From Cellvibrionaceae bacterium (GTDB lineage: Bacteria; Pseudomonadota; Gammaproteobacteria; Pseudomonadales; Cellvibrionaceae): 64,000 nt of DNA. Made by a program: the position numbers and the translations under genes. Numbering within the stretch: the first letter of the stretch is position 1; the number at the start of each line of letters is the position of its first letter. Under the pieces are notes generated by a model. It did not search any database and was not told the origin of the DNA. It saw only the letters and a program-made list of their open reading frames with translations. Shown one piece after another: positions 17,357 to 26,600 of the stretch. The DNA lies in NCBI GenBank assembly GCA_021151525.1, contig JAGKXD010000002.1, positions 1 to 64,000 on the forward strand, in the 5' to 3' direction.

Positions 17357-18651
17357 GGAGTTACCTCGGAATTCAGTGTTGTGGTGGCGGTACCGCTCAA
17401 TCGTTCAATTTCGGCACGCAGCTGGTGAGCATTGGCAGCAGCATCAATCAGCGCAGCCTCAGCGTCTAAAAGTTCATGTTGCGCGGAAGATAACTCGAGA
17501 TACCCGTAACGACCCTTATCAAAGGCAGTGCGAGTTTCCGCTACAGCTTTCTTAAGTTGCGGGATAACATCATTGCGTAGGCTGGCAACTTCAAACAGTG
17601 CGGCTTGGCGTGCCTGATAAAGGCCGAAAACTTCTGCTCGCAGTTTGAGTAACGCGGTATCACGTTCGTTAGCGACACTGAGCTGATGGGCTTTGGCCGT
17701 TTTAATGTCGCCCGATGCTCGGTCATCACTGAATAAAGGCACACTCAGGCCTAGGACTACCGCAGAATCTTTGGTGTCTTGCAAGCGACGAATACCAGCA
17801 CTCCATTCAAGATCTGCTTTGCGCTGGCTCAGAGCAAGGCGCAGTTCCGCATCATGTATCCGCGCTTCGCTGGCAAACAGTTGAATATCAGGGTTATTGG
17901 CGATGCCATTTAGAAGATCGTTTAGAGTCGGAACATCACCCAGATTGAGCAAGTCGGCATTCACGGAAGTGAAGGTGGGGTCAGTAACTGCCCACAACGC
18001 TGACAGTTTGATTTTGGCTGCATCAAAATCCAATTCCGCCTTGCGCAGTTCAATCGTCATTCGCGATTGATTGGCGTTCGCTCGGGCCAATTCAGCATCC
18101 GGTGTATTGCCAATATCTACACGGTGCTTAATGGCACTGGTGGTTTCGGTCGCCAAGGTCAAGGTGGATCGTTGTAATTGCAAATGCTCTTGGGCAGCGG
18201 CAACATCAATAAAGCGCTGGGTTACCTCGGCCAATAAATCCAGCTCTACAATTCGTTGTTGTACAGCCAGCGCCTCTTGCTCTTCTGTAACCACGCCACG
18301 GCGAGCATTGCGCTTGTCACCCAGTTCAATCACCGATGACAGTGCCAAGGTTAATTCGGCTCCACGGGTACCTTTGTAGTTGCCGGTGCCCGCTGCATTT
18401 TCCAAATTGGTAGACAGATGTAGTGCAGGTTTAAGCTCGGCGGTTTGCAACTCACCTTCCAGAGCTTGGCGACTAAATTGGAAGCTGGTGAGCTGCGGGT
18501 TATGGGCAAGGGTTGCGGCAATGGCATCGTGCAATGATAACTTGCTACTTAAAATAGTTTTAGTATCGCTCGTGGTTTGAGCGGATACCGGAATAACAGA
18601 CATGCATAACAATAAGCTCGCAAGCGCGAACTTGATTCGAGAAAGAAACAT
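17353..18651 (-). CDS. czcC: CzcC-type outer-membrane efflux channel (TolC family)
   Basis: The 432-residue protein has a signal peptide ending near VSAQ and two repeats of long amphipathic helices, as in outer-membrane factors (LHDAIAATLAHNPQL near 40, and a second half from about residue 240). I chose the Met at 18651 because GGAG is well placed upstream and the signal peptide then begins at the N-terminus. It is the only outer-membrane channel in the block, so it may serve both the CzcBA and the CusBA pumps. Confidence 0.88.
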   Translation of the reverse strand: MFLSRIKFALASLLLCMSVIPVSAQTTSDTKTILSSKLSLHDAIAATLAHNPQLTSFQFSRQALEGELQTAELKPALHLSTNLENAAGTGNYKGTRGAELTLALSSVIELGDKRNARRGVVTEEQEALAVQQRIVELDLLAEVTQRFIDVAAAQEHLQLQRSTLTLATETTSAIKHRVDIGNTPDAELARANANQSRMTIELRKAELDFDAAKIKLSALWAVTDPTFTSVNADLLNLGDVPTLNDLLNGIANNPDIQLFASEARIHDAELRLALSQRKADLEWSAGIRRLQDTKDSAVVLGLSVPLFSDDRASGDIKTAKAHQLSVANERDTALLKLRAEVFGLYQARQAALFEVASLRNDVIPQLKKAVAETRTAFDKGRYGYLELSSAQHELLDAEAALIDAAANAHQLRAEIERLSGTATTTLNSEVTP

Positions 18652-18740
18652 AATGAACTCCAGCGAGTACGCAAACGGAATGCGCAAATACACCGCACGT
18701 TATTTTCTATGTGAAAAACGGCGGCACAGCAAAGTGATGC

Positions 18741-19133
18741 TTAGCATGAATATGAGGGGGGGGGAGCGCGGAGTGGTGGGCGTAACCGAGCAAGAGCGGG
18801 CCAATACAATAATAATGGGGCGTGTGCGTAGCTCCTGACCCTGATTACAAGCCAAGTAATTGCGAGTAAAAACGTCGCAATAAAAAATGGCAAATCAAAG
18901 CTAAATATTTTTATAAGTTGAAGCACCGTGTTATCGCTGTCGAGATCAATATCCACATGCCCCGGTGGATCAGGGACTTCATCGGGAAGTCCATATACGA
19001 AACCAAAATGTGCAGAATATGGAGGCTCCTCACCGTCAAAACATTGATGCGCGTGCATGCCTGTTAGGCAAATACATAGCCAGAACAGACACATCGCATG
19101 AATGATATTGGTGTGATTACGCCGTTTTTTCAC
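18741..19133 (-). CDS. Small exported or membrane protein of the metal block, unknown
   Basis: I do not recognise the family. The reading frame opens at 19172; a GTG at 19133 is the likelier start because the signal-like segment (MCLFWLCICLTGMHAHQC) then lies near the N-terminus. The mature part has a short acidic stretch (HVDIDLDSDN) and one strong membrane helix (FDLPFFIATFLLAITWLVI), then a basic, Pro-rich tail. The last codons run through a nine-base C tract (minus strand), so the C-terminus would shift with any slippage. It lies between cusA and czcC on the same strand, suggesting a helper of metal efflux. Confidence 0.5.
   Translation of the reverse strand: MKKRRNHTNIIHAMCLFWLCICLTGMHAHQCFDGEEPPYSAHFGFVYGLPDEVPDPPGHVDIDLDSDNTVLQLIKIFSFDLPFFIATFLLAITWLVIRVRSYAHAPLLLYWPALARLRPPLRAPPPSYSC
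18756..18764. repeat. Nine-base poly-G/poly-C tract
   Basis: A run of nine G on the plus strand lies inside the last codons of the small metal-block protein. Such runs are prone to slipped-strand length change and to sequencing error. Confidence 0.95.
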
Positions 19134-19228
19134 GTTCAATTCCCAAGTAAGAACCAGCAAAGAATAAAACACATCCTCTTGTTAAAGATAGGTATTCTCG
19201 TTAAAAAGACAATATTCATGTTTTAAGA

Positions 19229-22200
19229 CTACAGCTGCTGAGAGAGTTCGTTTTTTCTACACAGCAGAAAATAAGCCGCTGGCAACACAAATAACGATAA
19301 CAGTGGCGCAGTGAGCATACCCCCAATCATCGGCGCAGCAATGCGGCTCATCACTTCCGAACCTGTACCTGTACCGAGAAAAATAGGTAGTAATCCAGCA
19401 ACAATCACCGCGACCGTCATTGCCTTGGGGCGAATGCGCAATGCAGCGCCTTCTTGAATAGCCGCATTCAAATCGGAATCCTGAGTTGTGTAATTGTCGA
19501 TACGATGCTGCCAAGCTTGTTTAAGATAGAGCAGCATAATCACGCCGAATTCTGCTGATACACCTGCAAGTGCAATGAAGCCAACACCTGTCGCAATCGA
19601 CAAGTTGTAGCCCATTAAATAAAGCAGCCAAACCCCTCCAGTAAGTGCAAATGGTAGCGTGACCATAATTAGTAAGGCTTCATCAAAACGTTTAAAGGCA
19701 AGATACAAAAGCACAAAAATAATCGCGAGTGTGGCAGGCACTACCCATTGCAAACGGGCGTTGGCACGCTGCATAAATTCAAACTGACCTGAGTAATTTA
19801 GGCTTACGCCAGCCGGAAGTTTTACCTTGTTTGATACGGCTTCGCGAAGTGCTGCTACTGTTGAAGCAAGGTCACGCCCGCGCACATCGATATACACCCA
19901 ACCACTTGGCCGTGCGTTTTCACTTTTGAGCATGGTCGGGCCATCGTTAATTGCAATCGTGGCGATGGTGCTTAAAGTAATTTGGCTGCCCATTGGGGTG
20001 ATGATGGGTAAGTTGCGAAGTTTCTCTACGCTATCGCGCCATTCGCGCGGGTAACGCACATTGATGGGAAAGCGCGCGCGACCATCCACAACTTCTCCAA
20101 TATTTTCGCCACCGATCAAACTGTTCACAACAGATTGTGCTTGCGTAATGCTTAAACCGTAGCGCGCTAAGGCTGCGCGATTTAATTGAATATCCACGTA
20201 GCGCCCACCGTTTAATTGCTCGGCGATTGCAGAAGAAACGCCCGCAACTGTTTTAGCTGTTTGCGCAATTTGTTGTGCAACTTGATCGATTTCGGTGAGA
20301 TTGTTTCCAGCGACTTTTACACCTATGGGGCTTTTAATTCCGGTGGCTAACATATCGATGCGATTACGAATCGGTGGAATCCAAATATTGGCCAAGCCAG
20401 GCACTTTTACTTTTGAATCCAGCTCGGCCATTAATTTTTCGACCGTCATACCGGCACGCCATTGATCGCGTGGCTTGAATTGCACGGTGGTTTCAAACAT
20501 TTCCAAGGGTGCTGGATCGGTCGCACTATTGCTGCGTCCAGCCTTACCAAATACGCGAGCAACTTCCGGTACAGTTTTAATTAAACGATCCGTTTGCTGT
20601 AAAAGTTTGCTGGCATTTTGTGCGGTAAGCCCCGGCAGTGCACTCGGCATATAGAGCACATCGCCTTCATCCAATTGCGGTAAAAACTCTCCCCCTAAAT
20701 GGCTGATTGGCCACGCAGTCGTGAGCAATAAAATACTTGCAAGAATGAGTGTGAGTTTTGGTTTGCGCAGCACTTTTGCGAGCAACGGTTGATAAAAATG
20801 AATTAACCGGCGGCTAATAGGATTATGTTTTTCTTGTGGAATTTTTCCACGAATCCAGTAACCCATAAGGACAGGAATTAATGTGATGGATAATCCAGCG
20901 GCAGCGGCCATCGCGTAGGTTTTAGTGAATGCGAGCGGCCCAAATAAACGGCCTTCCTGCGCCTCTAAAGTAAACACCGGAATAAATGACAACGTAATAA
21001 TTAACAACGAAAAAAACAGTGCAGGGCCAACTTCTACTGCTGCATCCGTAATGACTTGCCAGCGCATTTCACCTTGAAGTTTTTCGTTAGGATGTTGGTG
21101 CTCCCAAGCCTCAATATGTTTGTGTGCGTTTTCGATCATCACAATGGCCGCATCGACCATGGCACCAATCGCAATTGCAATTCCACCGAGCGACATGATG
21201 TTGGCATTTACACCTTGATAATGCATCACGATAAACGCCACCAACATACCCAAGGGCAGCGAAATAATGGCGACCAATGATGAGCGTAAATGCCAAAGAA
21301 ATAATCCACAGACCAAACCAATCACCAAAAATTCTTCAATCAGTTTGTGACTTAAATTTTCCACGGCACGATCAATTAATTGGCTGCGGTCATAGGTCGT
21401 TATCACCTCAACACCGGCTGGTAAACTCGCTTTCAGTTGTTCCAATTTTATTTTCACCGCCGCGATAGTTTCGCGCGCATTACCGCCCGAACGCATAATC
21501 ACCACACCGCCAGCGACTTCGCCTTCACCATCCAGTTCAGTCACTCCGCGTCGCATCTCTGGGCCGATTTGGACAAAGGCCACATCACCGAGTGTGATAG
21601 GTACACCATCGATTAATTTAATCACTACCGATTTAAAATCATTGAGTGTTTTGAGATAGCCCGTTGCGCGCACCATAAATTCGGCTTCGCCCAATTCCAT
21701 CACACCGCCGCCGGTTTCCTTATTCGCTTGGCTGAGTGCTTCAATCACTTCTTGGTGGCTTAGTTTAAAGCTCGCCAGCTTTACCGGATCAAGCACCACT
21801 TGGTATTGCTTTACCATGCCACCGACCGCTGCAACTTCGGCCACGTTGTGCAGAGGTGCCAACTCAAAACGCATAAACCAATCTTGCAAAGCGCGGAGCT
21901 GTGAAAGGTCGTGTTTGCCAGTTCGGTCGATTAAGGCGTATTGAAAAATCCAACCCACGCCCGTGGCGTCTGGCCCCAATGAGGCTTTGGCATTGGCCGG
22001 TAATTGCGATTGGATTTGGCTTAAATATTCGAGCACTCGCGAGCGCGCCCAATACACGTCTGTGCCATCGTCAAACAAGATATACACATAGCTATCGCCA
22101 AACATGGAGTAACCACGAACCGTTTTCGCGCCGGGTACGGACAACATTTTACTGGCCAATGGATAAGTCACTTGGTTTTCGACTAACTGCGGTGCTTGGC

Positions 22201-22363
22201 CGGGGAAGCTGGTGCGTACTATCACTTGCACATCGGAAAGATCCGGCAAGGCATCAATCGGGGTAGTTTTAATCGTCCAAACACCCCAGCCCGCAATGAA
22301 GAGTGCGCCGAGTAGAATCAGTAGACGATTGCTGACTGACCAGCGAATCAAACGCGCGATCAT
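19229..22363 (-). CDS. cusA: CusA-type Cu(I)/Ag(I) RND efflux pump
   Basis: The 1044-residue HME-RND pump is of the copper/silver type. The fourth-helix signature is GGIAIAIGAMVDAAIVMIEN, and the methionines used by E. coli CusA are in matching contexts: LYMPSALPG, APLEMFETT and RIDMLATGIKSP. Family length. Its start overlaps the cusB stop by four bases. It takes Cu(I) or Ag(I) from the cytoplasm or periplasm and passes it through the MFP and channel. No CusC or CusF is encoded beside it, so the channel is probably the CzcC-like protein downstream or one elsewhere. Confidence 0.94.
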   Translation of the reverse strand: MIARLIRWSVSNRLLILLGALFIAGWGVWTIKTTPIDALPDLSDVQVIVRTSFPGQAPQLVENQVTYPLASKMLSVPGAKTVRGYSMFGDSYVYILFDDGTDVYWARSRVLEYLSQIQSQLPANAKASLGPDATGVGWIFQYALIDRTGKHDLSQLRALQDWFMRFELAPLHNVAEVAAVGGMVKQYQVVLDPVKLASFKLSHQEVIEALSQANKETGGGVMELGEAEFMVRATGYLKTLNDFKSVVIKLIDGVPITLGDVAFVQIGPEMRRGVTELDGEGEVAGGVVIMRSGGNARETIAAVKIKLEQLKASLPAGVEVITTYDRSQLIDRAVENLSHKLIEEFLVIGLVCGLFLWHLRSSLVAIISLPLGMLVAFIVMHYQGVNANIMSLGGIAIAIGAMVDAAIVMIENAHKHIEAWEHQHPNEKLQGEMRWQVITDAAVEVGPALFFSLLIITLSFIPVFTLEAQEGRLFGPLAFTKTYAMAAAAGLSITLIPVLMGYWIRGKIPQEKHNPISRRLIHFYQPLLAKVLRKPKLTLILASILLLTTAWPISHLGGEFLPQLDEGDVLYMPSALPGLTAQNASKLLQQTDRLIKTVPEVARVFGKAGRSNSATDPAPLEMFETTVQFKPRDQWRAGMTVEKLMAELDSKVKVPGLANIWIPPIRNRIDMLATGIKSPIGVKVAGNNLTEIDQVAQQIAQTAKTVAGVSSAIAEQLNGGRYVDIQLNRAALARYGLSITQAQSVVNSLIGGENIGEVVDGRARFPINVRYPREWRDSVEKLRNLPIITPMGSQITLSTIATIAINDGPTMLKSENARPSGWVYIDVRGRDLASTVAALREAVSNKVKLPAGVSLNYSGQFEFMQRANARLQWVVPATLAIIFVLLYLAFKRFDEALLIMVTLPFALTGGVWLLYLMGYNLSIATGVGFIALAGVSAEFGVIMLLYLKQAWQHRIDNYTTQDSDLNAAIQEGAALRIRPKAMTVAVIVAGLLPIFLGTGTGSEVMSRIAAPMIGGMLTAPLLSLFVLPAAYFLLCRKNELSQQL

Positions 22364-23589
22364 GGTTGCATCTCCATGGCTGGTTCGGGTTCTAGTCCCA
22401 TGAGCGATGCTTCCGAATCTAGAAGGAATTGGCCGCTAGTCACGACTTCTTGCCCCTCATCAAGACCTTGGGTGATGACAGTTTGGTCACCGATTTCTTG
22501 CCCAAGCATCACGACCACTGGGCGGAAATGATTGGCGGAGTCAGTCACCATGACCAGCGAGCGTTTACCCGTGCGAATCACGGCTTCCGTGGGTACGAGT
22601 AATCCTGTATCTGCTTGATTGCCACTCAAGACTACGTGGCCACTGGTGCCAGGCTTTAACACACCGTTTGGATTGGGCAATAGGACACGGGCGGTGAGAG
22701 TGCGGGTTGCGTCATTCACCGAAGGTAAAAGCGAATCGATCTTGCCTTTGACTGGCGATGAGTTAGCGTTAGCCGCATAAAAAATAGCAGTATCACCCGC
22801 ATGTAAACCTGTGACTTCCGCTTCGGGAATAGCAACATCCAGCCACAAAGAATCAATGCTGGTGATGCGTGCTAGTGTTTGCCCACTCGTCAGTGACATT
22901 CCCGTTTTGATCTCTAACGACTCAATAATACCGTTGATCGGCGCGGTGATAGTGACGCGCGTTTCGGGTTTATGGGTTTCTTCAACCTTCGCGATTAACG
23001 CATCGGGCATACCCAATAACTTCAAGCGAGTGCGCAAGGTTTCCAGCAAACGTGGGCTATTGAGCGTCTTGGATGCGAGCAATTCATTTTGAGTGTTCAG
23101 CCAATCAGGGACATAAAAAGTCGCAATCGGCTGACCGGCAATGACGCGATCACCGGGTGCTAGTGGCCACGCTTTTTCGACAAACCCGCCAGCGCGCAAT
23201 TGAATAATGGCTTGGTTGCGCTCGTTAAAACGCAGGGTTCCCGGTAGATCATGCTGCGGGTGTAGAGGCATACGCATTACCTTGGCTTTACGCATACCGA
23301 GGTTTTGCACTTGAGCGGGATCGACCTGAAGCGTATTCATAGCCGCGCCCGACGCAGCGTATTTGGGTACCAGCTCCATATCCATAAATGGCGATTTACC
23401 CGGTTTATCAAAATGCTGAGCTGGCTCCATCGGGTCATACCAATAGAGGGCTTTGGCTGATTCTGGCTGTGTCGCCGTTGCCGGTGAGTGCATCGGTAAT
23501 TTAACGGCAACCAGTGTCACGACTGCACCCAAGCCAATGCCCAGCAGCAATACCAGCAGCTGACGCAGCTGCATTGAAGAGGAAAACAT
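22360..23589 (-). CDS. cusB: CusB-type membrane fusion protein
   Basis: The 409-residue periplasmic adaptor for CusA has an N-terminal membrane anchor (about 8-30), then a small heavy-metal-binding domain (YWYDPMEPAQHF ... PFMDMELVPKY, about 50-80) rich in Met and His. The CusB domains follow: hairpin, lipoyl (APINGIIESLEIKTGMSL), beta-barrel and C-terminal membrane-proximal domain. I chose the Met at 23589 because GGAG precedes it by eight bases. In E. coli CusB the N-terminal part receives Cu(I) from CusF; here the added domain may do that job. Confidence 0.92.
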   Translation of the reverse strand: MFSSSMQLRQLLVLLLGIGLGAVVTLVAVKLPMHSPATATQPESAKALYWYDPMEPAQHFDKPGKSPFMDMELVPKYAASGAAMNTLQVDPAQVQNLGMRKAKVMRMPLHPQHDLPGTLRFNERNQAIIQLRAGGFVEKAWPLAPGDRVIAGQPIATFYVPDWLNTQNELLASKTLNSPRLLETLRTRLKLLGMPDALIAKVEETHKPETRVTITAPINGIIESLEIKTGMSLTSGQTLARITSIDSLWLDVAIPEAEVTGLHAGDTAIFYAANANSSPVKGKIDSLLPSVNDATRTLTARVLLPNPNGVLKPGTSGHVVLSGNQADTGLLVPTEAVIRTGKRSLVMVTDSANHFRPVVVMLGQEIGDQTVITQGLDEGQEVVTSGQFLLDSEASLMGLEPEPAMEMQP

Positions 23590-23663
23590 GGTGTTAACTC
23601 CAATCTTATAGACGAAAAACAGCATCCATCCGCCGGTTCAGCGGATAGCATTCATCGGGAAGA

Positions 23664-24005
23664 TCAGGAGTTAGTGGGAGGTCGCCACACCGAGGCTGGA
23701 TCAAACGAAGCTACAAAAGGCGTCGTTATCCCAAGGTAAAAGCGTTTTTCGGACGTGAAACTAAAGGTTGGTGCAGCGAAGGAAAATACCTGGCAACTGA
23801 TATTACAGCCATGGCAGCTTTGCATCTGCTGACAATCCATCTTGCCATCCTCATCACAACAATCTGGAGCGGCATTATCGGTCGAAGACGTAGCCATAGC
23901 GGATTTTGCGGGACAGCTAGGCGCAGATAGCAGTGTACTGGCCGCCACGTGAAGGGGCAGCAACAAGCTCAGTAACAATGTGATAAACAATGAGTATCGG
24001 AGCAT
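23664..24005 (-). CDS. Small Cys/Met-rich exported protein, probable copper binding
   Basis: The predicted 113-residue protein has a signal peptide (LFITLLLSLLLPLHVAAS) and then a cysteine-rich centre (CC-x(6)-C-x(5)-C-x2-C-x3-C). Several Met and a His lie in the same stretch. The pattern suggests soft-metal binding in the periplasm. It is the first gene of the leftward CusBA/CzcCBA block, 74 bases before cusB. I chose the Met at 24005 because the signal peptide then begins at once; the longer frame from 24140 has a charged N-terminus. No family name is claimed. Confidence 0.5.
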   Translation of the reverse strand: MLRYSLFITLLLSLLLPLHVAASTLLSAPSCPAKSAMATSSTDNAAPDCCDEDGKMDCQQMQSCHGCNISCQVFSFAAPTFSFTSEKRFYLGITTPFVASFDPASVWRPPTNS

Positions 24006-24139
24006 ACTCAAACTATAGCGTAAAAGCCCTTTACAGCGATAGCTGTCAATCGAGCTATAAATGCTGAAGGTTTCGTTCCTATTTTTATCGCTGCATAATA
24101 TATCCAAGCAGTGAAACCAGCGAGTACGACGGGCCATCA

Positions 24140-24586
24140 ATGAGTCAGCACCCAGTTAGACATTTTAAAAAACTTGCACCAAGGGATATTCCTCAGGCAT
24201 TGGAATGGTTTCAACGGCAACAGCTCGTTACGCAATGGCATCTTAGTCCTGCGGAGCAGCTGGCACTCTTAGGCAATATCGCATCAAACACTTACGAATC
24301 TTGGTTAACCGATATGGCGCGCGGCAAAATTCCAGCCTTGCCTAACGATGTCATTACCCGTTTGGAAATACTCTTAGGTGCGCAGAAATCGCAGGATATT
24401 CTTGCGCCCGAAAATCGCCCGGATTTAGCGATCAGCTGGTTTAATACCCCGAATAAAAACCCACTTTTTCAGGAAAAAAGTATTAAGCATTATTTGTTGG
24501 ACAATAATAATCTCGATGCTTTTCGTTCTTTAGAGGCCTACTTAGTTGATGCTGTAGTTGGCTTAATGTCCGGTGTTTATACTTAG
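24140..24586 (+). CDS. Second Xre/MbcA/ParS-type antitoxin-like protein
   Basis: The 148-residue product begins with a helix-rich DNA-binding-like part (PAEQLALLGNIASNTYESWL, about 47-66). It ends with a toxin-binding-like region (AISWFNTPNKNPLFQ, then SIKHYLL and LDAFRSLEAYLVDAV, about 107-141), the organisation of Xre/MbcA/ParS antitoxins. No RES-domain toxin is next to it. Two genes follow on the same strand, 35 bases and then one base apart, so it heads a three-gene unit. It is the second such orphan in the island, the first being at 8341-8790. Confidence 0.5.
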   Translation: MSQHPVRHFKKLAPRDIPQALEWFQRQQLVTQWHLSPAEQLALLGNIASNTYESWLTDMARGKIPALPNDVITRLEILLGAQKSQDILAPENRPDLAISWFNTPNKNPLFQEKSIKHYLLDNNNLDAFRSLEAYLVDAVVGLMSGVYT

Positions 24587-24621
24587 CTCTATTGAGAACA
24601 TGATTATCCATTGAGGTCAGC

Positions 24622-24969
24622 ATGCGAGTTGAAGGCACATTGTTTGGTTGGTTTGAAACGGGTCTTGAAGGAACTGTGTGGGCGTTGCAAATGGATGGTG
24701 AACCGAGTTACGACCGACTGTTTGTGATTGATGAAGGCGATCATCTCATCATTACGTCGCCAAATCAGGAAGTCCTCTTCAGTGGGTATATTGAGCAAGA
24801 CACTGACGCAGGAAAAGCAGCACGCCCCTTCACAGGTATCCTTCAACCACAAGCTAAAGGTAGATGGATACATTGGACGCAGAAAGGTTACAAGCCGGAT
24901 GATTGGGCAGAGTTGTTTTTAAGCGAAAAATATCGTGCAATATTAACGAAGAAAGACGAAAACACGTAG
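24622..24969 (+). CDS. Conserved hypothetical protein, about 115 residues
   Basis: I do not recognise a named domain. The protein looks like a compact beta-rich fold: alternating strands (TLFGWFETG, GTVWALQMDG, DRLFVIDEGDHLIITS, VLFSGYIEQ), then GRWIHWTQKGYKPDDWAELF with three Trp. There is no signal peptide or membrane segment. It overlaps nothing, and it ends one base before the metallophosphoesterase start, so the two are almost certainly cotranscribed with the antitoxin-like gene upstream. A partner role with either neighbour is possible but unsupported. Confidence 0.6.
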   Translation: MRVEGTLFGWFETGLEGTVWALQMDGEPSYDRLFVIDEGDHLIITSPNQEVLFSGYIEQDTDAGKAARPFTGILQPQAKGRWIHWTQKGYKPDDWAELFLSEKYRAILTKKDENT

Positions 24970-24970
24970 A

Positions 24971-25765
24971 ATGAAAATTGCACTAATTTCTGATGTTCAT
25001 GCCGAATTTTATCGCAGTCAACCTAATTGGTTACCACCACTACCTGAAAATCCTGATGTGCTTGTACTAGCTGGAGATCTCCATGTGGGTAAAGCACTTA
25101 TTCAGTTTATCGAACGAGTCAGTCAAGCATTGCCTAATGCCCACATTGTATTTATTGCCGGTAATCATGAGTTTTATCGTCAATATCGATTGGCAACGCT
25201 CAATGCTTATCGAGATGCTTTTGCAGATAATGCGCGAATTCATTTTCTGGAAAATGATTTTGTTGATATTGATGGTGTACGCTTTATTGGGGCAACTTTA
25301 TGGACCGGCTTTCCGCTTCACTTGCCAGAATATACGTCAGAGAAAGTAATGGCTTATGCCAAAGACTCAGTCTCTGACTTTAGTTTGATTGCTGACGACA
25401 CAGGCGCGATACAAGTGTTCACACCTGAAATGGCCAAGATATTATTTGATGAATCAAAGGCAAAAATTGCAGAACTTTTGGCAGCATCCGATTCCGACAA
25501 ATGCGTTGTAGTCACGCACTTTCCGCCGGCAAAAAAATTACAGCATCCCAAGTTTGCGCCCGATATGATTTCATCCTATTTCACCGCAGACTGCTTGGAT
25601 GTTATAGAAACTTATCAGCCCGTGTATTGGTTTTATGGTCACAATCATTGGTCATCACAAACCACTATCGGTAAAACTCAGTTAGTGAGCAACCAATTTG
25701 GGTATCCAAATGAGCGCTGGAAGATGGGCGGCGATTTTGACCCAGAGTTACTCCTAATTCTCTAA
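24971..25765 (+). CDS. Calcineurin-like metallophosphoesterase
   Basis: The 264-residue protein has all the metal-site motifs of the calcineurin-like phosphoesterase fold in order: SDVH (residues 7-10), GDLH (35-38), GNHE (63-66), VVTHFPP (about 178) and GHNH (about 221). By family knowledge it hydrolyses a phosphomonoester or phosphodiester with two metal ions; the substrate cannot be predicted. It ends the three-gene unit that starts with the Xre/ParS-type gene, which makes a nucleotide- or nucleic-acid-directed role possible. Confidence 0.85.
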   Translation: MKIALISDVHAEFYRSQPNWLPPLPENPDVLVLAGDLHVGKALIQFIERVSQALPNAHIVFIAGNHEFYRQYRLATLNAYRDAFADNARIHFLENDFVDIDGVRFIGATLWTGFPLHLPEYTSEKVMAYAKDSVSDFSLIADDTGAIQVFTPEMAKILFDESKAKIAELLAASDSDKCVVVTHFPPAKKLQHPKFAPDMISSYFTADCLDVIETYQPVYWFYGHNHWSSQTTIGKTQLVSNQFGYPNERWKMGGDFDPELLLIL

Positions 25766-25904
25766 AAAACGGTATTGTTGATAAAGTTGCTATGGAAAAG
25801 TGGAGTGGTTATGAGAACGTTTCCCCATAAATTATTGCCGTTGCTGTAAAGCATTTGGTAGTGCAAACATTGTTAATATCGCTAATAGAGATTGCAACCA
25901 ACTA

Positions 25905-26519
25905 ATGAAAACTGACGTTGTTATTTTTGATCTATTTGGCACATTGGTGAATTTCGGCATTCAACATCACCCCTATAAGCAATTGCTAAAATGGGCGCGT
26001 GAGCACGGGCGCAAACCGTTATCAAATGATGCCCGCACAATCATGACAATCAATGGTGATATTCAGCAAGTTGCAAACCAATTGGGTATTAATGCACCCG
26101 ATGGACTTATCCGAAAATTAACCGATGACATTGAAGATGAGCTAGCCTCGCTAACACTCTTTGATGATGTGCTGCCTGTGCTTGATGAGCTTCAACGACG
26201 AGGTATTACGCTGGTTATTTGCTCCAATCTTGCGAAGCCCTATGGAGTGATAATTGAACGCTTGCTTAGGCAATATCCGCTGAAAAAAATCCTGAGTTAT
26301 GAGTGTGGATCTATCAAACCGGAACCAGAAATATACCACTGTATTACAAACGCCATGAAAGTTGCTCCATCTCAGTGTGTCTTTATTGGGGATACTCATC
26401 TAGCTGATGTATGGGGGCCACAACAAATTGGCATGAAGGGTATTCATCTGAGTCGTACCGATAAAATCTCTCAAAACTCTATAAGTAGTTTGTCTGAAAT
26501 GTTCGATATGGATTTGTAG
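25905..26519 (+). CDS. HAD-superfamily hydrolase
   Basis: The 204-residue protein has the haloacid dehalogenase motifs: FDLFGTLV (residues 8-15, motif I, with the nucleophile Asp at 9; the second Asp of the usual DxDGT is replaced by Phe, as in dehalogenase-like members), VICSNL (about 104, motif II), Lys in GSIKPEPEIY (about 137) and FIGDT (about 157, motif IV). Members remove phosphate or halide from small molecules; the substrate is unknown. It stands alone, 139 bases after the metallophosphoesterase. Confidence 0.82.
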   Translation: MKTDVVIFDLFGTLVNFGIQHHPYKQLLKWAREHGRKPLSNDARTIMTINGDIQQVANQLGINAPDGLIRKLTDDIEDELASLTLFDDVLPVLDELQRRGITLVICSNLAKPYGVIIERLLRQYPLKKILSYECGSIKPEPEIYHCITNAMKVAPSQCVFIGDTHLADVWGPQQIGMKGIHLSRTDKISQNSISSLSEMFDMDL

Positions 26520-26600
26520 GTTAAATGTAAGTGGGCGGACTTAGGGCTAAGAATTTCCATTTAAATAAACTGAAACAGTTGTTAGCGATTTTGTATTTTA

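Noticed and set aside
19257..19514. Cys-rich 85-residue frame within cusA
   Set aside because: It is an out-of-frame shadow of the cusA C-terminal coding region.
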